Origin: Patescibacteria group bacterium UBA2100
GTDB taxonomy: Bacteria; Patescibacteriota; Minisyncoccia; Phycocordibacterales; UBA2100
Assembly (NCBI GenBank): GCA_002331185.1
Contig: DCYW01000022.1
Coordinates: 1 to 7,794 of the forward strand
Reading direction: 5' to 3'
Length of the DNA: 7,794 nt
Made by a program: the position numbers and the translations under genes
In this document: piece by piece, positions 5,486-7,794 of the stretch
Layout: each line of letters starts with the position of its first letter
Numbering within the stretch: the stretch's first letter is position 1
The notes under the pieces: model-generated
The model's database searches: none
Told to the model about the DNA's origin: nothing
The model's input: only the letters and a program-made list of their open reading frames with translations

Positions 5486-6025
5486 ATGCGAAAACCTTCT
5501 TTTTTCGAAAAACTCACTGGTTCTATTGCACCAGACGACTACAATGACCTTTTTGAAGGTGGTGCCGAAGCACAACATATCCCTACAAAATCTTCTGCGC
5601 TTGTACAAGACGAAACGACCGAAATGGCAACGAATGATCAAGTTCACGCAGAACATCCTGGACAATGGGAAGAAGAAAGTGAGGAAGAAGTGCAGGAAGG
5701 AGAACTGTCTGTCGATATATATCAAACGCCCGATGCTATTGTAGTCAAGGCACTTGTTGCTGGCGTCAACCCATCACATATCGACATCTCGCTCACACGC
5801 GATATGATAACTATTCGAGGTAACCGAGAAGAACACAAAGAAACAACTGGTGAAAATTATTTCTATAGGGAACTCTTTTGGGGTTCGTTTACACGCACCA
5901 TTCTTTTACCTGAAGAAGTTGACGTCGATGCAGCTGATGCAAGTACCAATCATGGAATATTGGTCATTCGTTTACCAAAAATAAACAAGGAGAGACAGAC
6001 AAAACTGAAAGTAAAATCGCGATAA
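5486..6025 (+). CDS. Hsp20/alpha-crystallin small heat-shock protein
   Basis: A 179-aa ATP-independent holdase that would bind unfolding proteins in the cytoplasm. The alpha-crystallin domain spans about residues 73-166: LSVDIYQTPDAIVVKALVAG opens it, followed by IDISLTRDMITIRGNR (99-114), FYRELFWGSFTRTILLPEEV (126-145) and the family-typical GILVIRLPK (157-165). The short C-terminal tail contains LKV (174-176), which can stand in for the usual I-x-I anchor that drives oligomer assembly. The N-terminal arm (1-72) is longer and much more acidic than usual, with an E-rich stretch at 62-72; it starts RKPSFFEKLTGSI, an aromatic patch that could be a substrate or assembly site. It lies 13 bp after the PrsW gene and ends at a perfect palindromic terminator. 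Confidence 0.93.
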   Translation: MRKPSFFEKLTGSIAPDDYNDLFEGGAEAQHIPTKSSALVQDETTEMATNDQVHAEHPGQWEEESEEEVQEGELSVDIYQTPDAIVVKALVAGVNPSHIDISLTRDMITIRGNREEHKETTGENYFYRELFWGSFTRTILLPEEVDVDAADASTNHGILVIRLPKINKERQTKLKVKSR

Positions 6026-6026
6026 T

Positions 6027-6054
6027 AAAAAACTGGGCAATTGCCCAGTTTTTT
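6027..6054. terminator. Palindromic bidirectional terminator
   Basis: A perfect 28-bp palindrome: A6, then the core CTGGGCAATTGCCCAG, then T6. It starts one base after the hsp20 stop and overlaps the stop codon (6053-6055) of the minus-strand ABC exporter remnant by two bases. Both strands give a GC-rich stem followed by a U-run, so it should stop transcription from both converging genes. Confidence 0.92.
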
Positions 6055-6689
6055 ACTCTCCCATGAACCCTGTGCTTTGTTCTTTCAAAAGCTCGTACTT
6101 AATCGGTGGGCAATAACGAACGTTGTTCTGCCTTTCATCAGTTCTTTGAGAGCATCTTGAATGTGTCGCTCGCTAATTGAATTGATATGAGTATGTAGAA
6201 AACCAGCCGCATACCAAAAATGACTGCCAAAAATGGTGTAACCCAGAGTAGAAGACCAATCGTTGTCAGTAACGTTACTCCATTTATCCATATGTTAAAC
6301 GCAAAAACACCATTGAGTGTTTCAAATAAATCTACATACCGTTTTGATTTTGCCACAAGAGAACCGACAAACGTTTTGGAAAAGAATGCCTGTGAATAGT
6401 TTCCGATGCATACAATGATTCATCAGCCAACCATTTCAGTATGTTGCTCTAATCATATGCGTAAAAAAATCTACCTCACGAAAAATCAGATTATATACAA
6501 TGACAGCAACACAATGAGTAGAAGTATCGAGATAAGACCAGGGATACTTTCACTCTCTAGCGGTAGTGAGATAATGTCGATAAGCCTCTTGTATAACAAT
6601 GGAGTAATAGCATTTGGTAATGCACCACCCAAGCCCAAAGCTAGGACTGCAAAAGAAATCGACCACTTGTATTGAATGACGTGGGGTCA
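6053..6689 (-). pseudogene. Remnant of a type I ABC exporter (permease-ATPase fusion)
   Basis: Pieces of one MsbA-like half-transporter lie in order on the minus strand. The N-terminal membrane part (6689-6486) reads FAVLALGLGGALPN, then TPLLYKRLIDIIS and a hydrophobic helix ending SLYII before a TGA. The next 60 bases carry more stops, with a double TGA at 6420-6425. A second piece (6419-6138) contains SQAFFSKTFVGSLVAK and two hydrophobic helices, matching the loop and TM3-TM4 of this family. A third piece in another frame (about 6170-6092) carries HIQDALKEL, GRTTFVIAHRLST with the H-loop His, and a final piece reads YELLKEQSTGFMGE to a TAA at 6053. Walker A, the signature motif and Walker B are gone: roughly 300 residues are deleted. 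Full-length relatives are about 580-600 aa. It is clearly non-functional as a transporter. Confidence 0.85.
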
Positions 6690-6726
6690 ATAGTATTTCT
6701 TTAAACGTTATTTTTATACACACTGT

Positions 6727-6757
6727 AAAAAACCACGTTTTCAAAAAGAGAACGTGG
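6727..6757 (-). terminator. Terminator of the 88-aa gene
   Basis: CCACGTTTTC (6733-6742) pairs with GAGAACGTGG (6748-6757) as a 10-bp stem (one G-T pair) over an A5 loop. On the minus strand the stem is followed by six T (6732-6727). It lies 23 bp beyond the stop of the minus-strand gene ending at 6781 and separates that gene from the ABC exporter remnant. Confidence 0.82.
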
Positions 6758-6780
6758 TGAAAAAATATATGTTTTATATT

Positions 6781-7047
6781 TTATATTCTTTCTAGTTCTT
6801 CTCTTTCTTTTTCCATTGCATCTTCCCAAGCAGCCATATTGCCGGTCACCATCGCATCTTTCTTTATTCGATAGTTTGTATACAACTTGGCAATTAATTC
6901 TGGATTTGCCTCTAATACTTTCAGTACTGGTTTGAGTGCGCTTTCTTTTGTTTGAGCAAATAATTCAGTGAAATCGCGCTTCTCCTCAGGTAAGAGAGTT
7001 GATGTTTCGATTATTTCATGAATTTTCTGAAATGCATTCCGTTCCAT
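6781..7047 (-). CDS. Uncharacterised 88-aa helical protein
   Basis: I do not recognise a named family. The 88-aa product is soluble, has no signal peptide or membrane segment, and looks almost entirely helical. An amphipathic N-terminal half contains TLLPEEKRDFTELFAQ (17-32); a middle part has KPVLKVLEANPELIAKLYTNY (39-59); and a highly charged C-terminal helix contains EKEREELERI (79-88). The spacing of Leu/Phe and the charged helix suggest a small helical-bundle or coiled-coil protein, possibly a partner of a larger one. It has a recognisable promoter (7070-7097) and its own terminator (6727-6757), so it is probably a single-gene transcript. The only in-frame alternative start (M66) is too late. 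No Shine-Dalgarno sequence is present. Coding status is well supported; function is unknown. Confidence 0.78.
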   Translation of the reverse strand: MERNAFQKIHEIIETSTLLPEEKRDFTELFAQTKESALKPVLKVLEANPELIAKLYTNYRIKKDAMVTGNMAAWEDAMEKEREELERI

Positions 7048-7069
7048 ATAGCGTCAGTGTTCCACAAGG

Positions 7070-7097
7070 TTTATATCTTTGCAAGAAAGAGTGTCTA
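7070..7097 (-). promoter_or_regulatory. Promoter of the 88-aa gene
   Basis: On the minus strand TAGACA (7097-7092, 5 of 6 bases of TTGACA) and TATAAA (7075-7070, 5 of 6 of TATAAT) are separated by 16 bp. Transcription would start near 7062, giving a leader of about 15 nt before the ATG at 7047, without a ribosome binding site. This is the best two-part promoter in the window. Confidence 0.6.
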
Positions 7098-7105
7098 GCC
7101 GCAAA

Positions 7106-7137
7106 CGCAAAAATCGACCACAAGGTCGTATTTTGCG
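7106..7137 (-). terminator. Hairpin terminator after the 48-aa ORF
   Basis: CGACC (7115-7119) and GGTCG (7124-7128) form a stem over ACAA. Two unpaired positions on each side separate it from a second perfect stem, CGCAAAA (7106-7112) with TTTTGCG (7131-7137). On the minus strand the GC stem is followed by ATTTTTG, a T5 tract, as in an intrinsic terminator. It lies 22 bp beyond the stop of the 48-aa ORF and just upstream of the promoter of the next gene. Confidence 0.6.
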
Positions 7138-7158
7138 CACTCAGTGGGAATATAAATC

Positions 7159-7305
7159 TTATTCTACCACCATGGATGTAATCGCTCGAAAAGCTTCTGC
7201 AAGATCGCTTGAGTTCTCTCCTAAAAGTTCATTCTCCATTTCTCGCACTCTACTTCCATCTAATGACATACTGCTTAAATTGAAAAATGATAAATTTGAA
7301 TTCAT
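7159..7305 (-). CDS. Possible 48-aa small protein
   Basis: A short ORF, ATG at 7305 to TAA at 7159, encoding 48 aa. The first 12 residues (MNSNLSFFNLSS) are Ser/Asn-rich. The rest, from the internal Met at residue 13, reads like a charged amphipathic helix: SRVREMENELLGENSSDLAEAFRAITSMVVE, here split as SRVREMENELL (18-28) and DLAEAFRAITSM (34-45). No membrane segment or known motif is visible. In its favour are a perfect extended -10 promoter 73 nt upstream, a second candidate promoter close to the start, and a hairpin terminator 22 bp after the stop, so this stretch is probably transcribed as its own unit. It could instead be a non-coding RNA that happens to contain an open frame; a start at M13 (7269) would give 36 aa. 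Confidence 0.45.
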   Translation of the reverse strand: MNSNLSFFNLSSMSLDGSRVREMENELLGENSSDLAEAFRAITSMVVE

Positions 7306-7308
7306 ACG

Positions 7309-7339
7309 CACTCATGTTATTAACTAACACATCTCACAG
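7309..7339 (-). promoter_or_regulatory. Second candidate promoter near the 48-aa ORF
   Basis: On the minus strand TTGATA (5 of 6 bases of TTGACA) is followed after 17 bp by GTTAAT (4 of 6 of TATAAT). It would start transcription just ahead of the ATG at 7305. It is weaker than the extended -10 element upstream and may be fortuitous. Confidence 0.25.
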
Positions 7340-7377
7340 CGTATCAAGATGAGAGATTGCGCGTCACCCTGTTTAAT

Positions 7378-7386
7378 ATTATAGCA
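7378..7386 (-). promoter_or_regulatory. Extended -10 promoter upstream of the 48-aa ORF
   Basis: On the minus strand TGC followed by a perfect TATAAT (7383-7378) forms a full extended -10 element. Transcription would start near 7371 and run through a leader of about 65 nt to the ATG at 7305. The leader can form a short hairpin (TCTCA with TGAGA). It lies 41 bp after the stop of the membrane protein gene, which has no visible terminator. Confidence 0.55.
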
Positions 7387-7427
7387 TGTCGCCACATAAG
7401 CCTCATCCACACATGTGCATATACAGA

Positions 7428-7794
7428 CTATACGAGCGGCAATGACGACCCCTCTCCTGCAAACTTTGTTTCCATCCACCCCATAAACAAGCCAATAAGA
7501 ATGCCATCAATAAGTGCCCAAAATGGTGAAGAAAAACCCATCCATGAGACGAGGTTTGATGCCATAACCACTTCAAGTGATGAGTATCCAAGTAGGATAT
7601 ACATCAGCGTGAACAAGAAACCTACAACAGCTCCACGTATCCACCACCGCATGGAAAATCCAAAAACGGGATGTCTATCAAACATCCCAACAAGCCCGAG
7701 CGTCAGACCCATCAATATAAACACCAAGAGTGTCCCGAAGCCAAACATGCTAAACAATGAAAATCCTAAGGTTGGCAACATCACTATGGCAAGG
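7428..7794 (-). CDS. Uncharacterised small membrane protein, open at the window edge
   Basis: I do not recognise a family. From the first ATG in the window (7781) the product is 117 aa, but the frame stays open to the right edge (codons CTT GCC ATA GTG precede it) and those residues are also hydrophobic, so the true start may lie outside. Three hydrophobic segments are clear: about residues 4-33 (a long Phe/Leu/Gly-rich helix), 49-66 (AVVGFLFTLMYILLGYSS, after a basic RWWIRG) and 87-102 (FWALIDGILIGLFMGW). A Gly- and Trp-rich composition and a charged MRWWIRG turn suggest an integral inner-membrane protein of unknown role. It ends with TAG at 7428 and no terminator follows, so its transcript may continue into the small ORF downstream. 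Confidence 0.68.
   Translation of the reverse strand, partial: LAIVMLPTLGFSLFSMFGFGTLLVFILMGLTLGLVGMFDRHPVFGFSMRWWIRGAVVGFLFTLMYILLGYSSLEVVMASNLVSWMGFSSPFWALIDGILIGLFMGWMETKFAGEGSSLPLV

Noticed and set aside
6420..6488. In-frame TGA codons as evidence for UGA recoding
   Set aside because: They occur only in a gene that also has TAG stops, a frame change and a large deletion; the intact genes contain no internal TGA.
6406..6675. Plus-strand 89-aa open frame
   Set aside because: It is antisense to the ABC exporter remnant, whose minus-strand fragments show clear family residues.
7048..7158. Riboswitch upstream of the 88-aa gene
   Set aside because: The predicted promoter lies downstream of the main hairpin, leaving a leader of about 15 nt, and no known riboswitch core is recognisable.
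7079..7327. Plus-strand 82-aa open frame
   Set aside because: It passes through a hairpin terminator and promoter elements of minus-strand genes and has a basic, low-information composition; the minus-strand 48-aa ORF over the same bases is better supported.
1..7794. CRISPR array, insertion sequence, integrase or toxin-antitoxin pair
   Set aside because: No regularly spaced direct repeats, transposase or recombinase motifs, or paired small toxin genes were seen on either strand.

Overview
The window looks like a compact bacterial chromosome segment from a Patescibacteria (Candidate Phyla Radiation) organism, probably of the Parcubacteria type. The signs are a tsaD with an extra segment, a short valyl-tRNA synthetase without the usual C-terminal arm, tRNA genes without an encoded CCA end, very short spacers, almost no Shine-Dalgarno sequences, and small uncharacterised proteins. 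The phylum call is an inference from protein style and gene content; there is no rRNA to confirm it. The standard genetic code fits: TAA and TAG end the intact genes, and in-frame TGA appears only in a decayed gene.

Left part (1-566): a divergent tRNA pair, tRNA-Glu(UUC) on the minus strand and tRNA-Ser(CGA) on the plus strand. Each has what looks like a decayed partial copy of itself to its right. The Glu-like copy (109-180) has been remodelled into two perfect hairpins of 11 and 9 bp. The Ser-like copy (468-542) is weaker. A strong 21-bp hairpin terminator follows tRNA-Ser.

Centre (567-6025): a minus-strand CYTH-domain phosphohydrolase gene is divergent from a plus-strand run of tsaD (tRNA t6A modification), valS (valyl-tRNA synthetase), a PrsW-family intramembrane metalloprotease gene and an Hsp20 small heat-shock gene. 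The first three plus-strand spacers are 51, 44 and 47 bp, and the last is only 13 bp. Each plus-strand gene lacks a convincing ribosome binding site and has a -10-like hexamer 7-9 nt before its ATG. This suggests separate, leaderless or nearly leaderless transcripts rather than one classical operon. tRNA genes, a tRNA modification gene and a tRNA charging gene lie together, so the left half is a translation-themed neighbourhood; PrsW and Hsp20 add membrane proteolysis and protein-folding stress functions.

Right part (6026-7794): a perfect 28-bp palindromic terminator is shared by hsp20 and, converging on it, the remains of a type I ABC exporter on the minus strand. That pseudogene keeps pieces of the membrane domain and the extreme C-terminus of the ATPase, but has lost most of the nucleotide-binding domain and carries several stops. 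Beyond it lie three minus-strand genes of unknown function: an 88-aa helical protein with its own promoter and terminator, a 48-aa small ORF also framed by a promoter and a terminator, and a three-helix membrane protein whose reading frame is still open at the right edge.

No CRISPR array, insertion sequence, integrase or obvious defence system is visible. The least explained signals are the hairpin-converted tRNA copies, the leaderless promoter pattern and the 48-aa gene.
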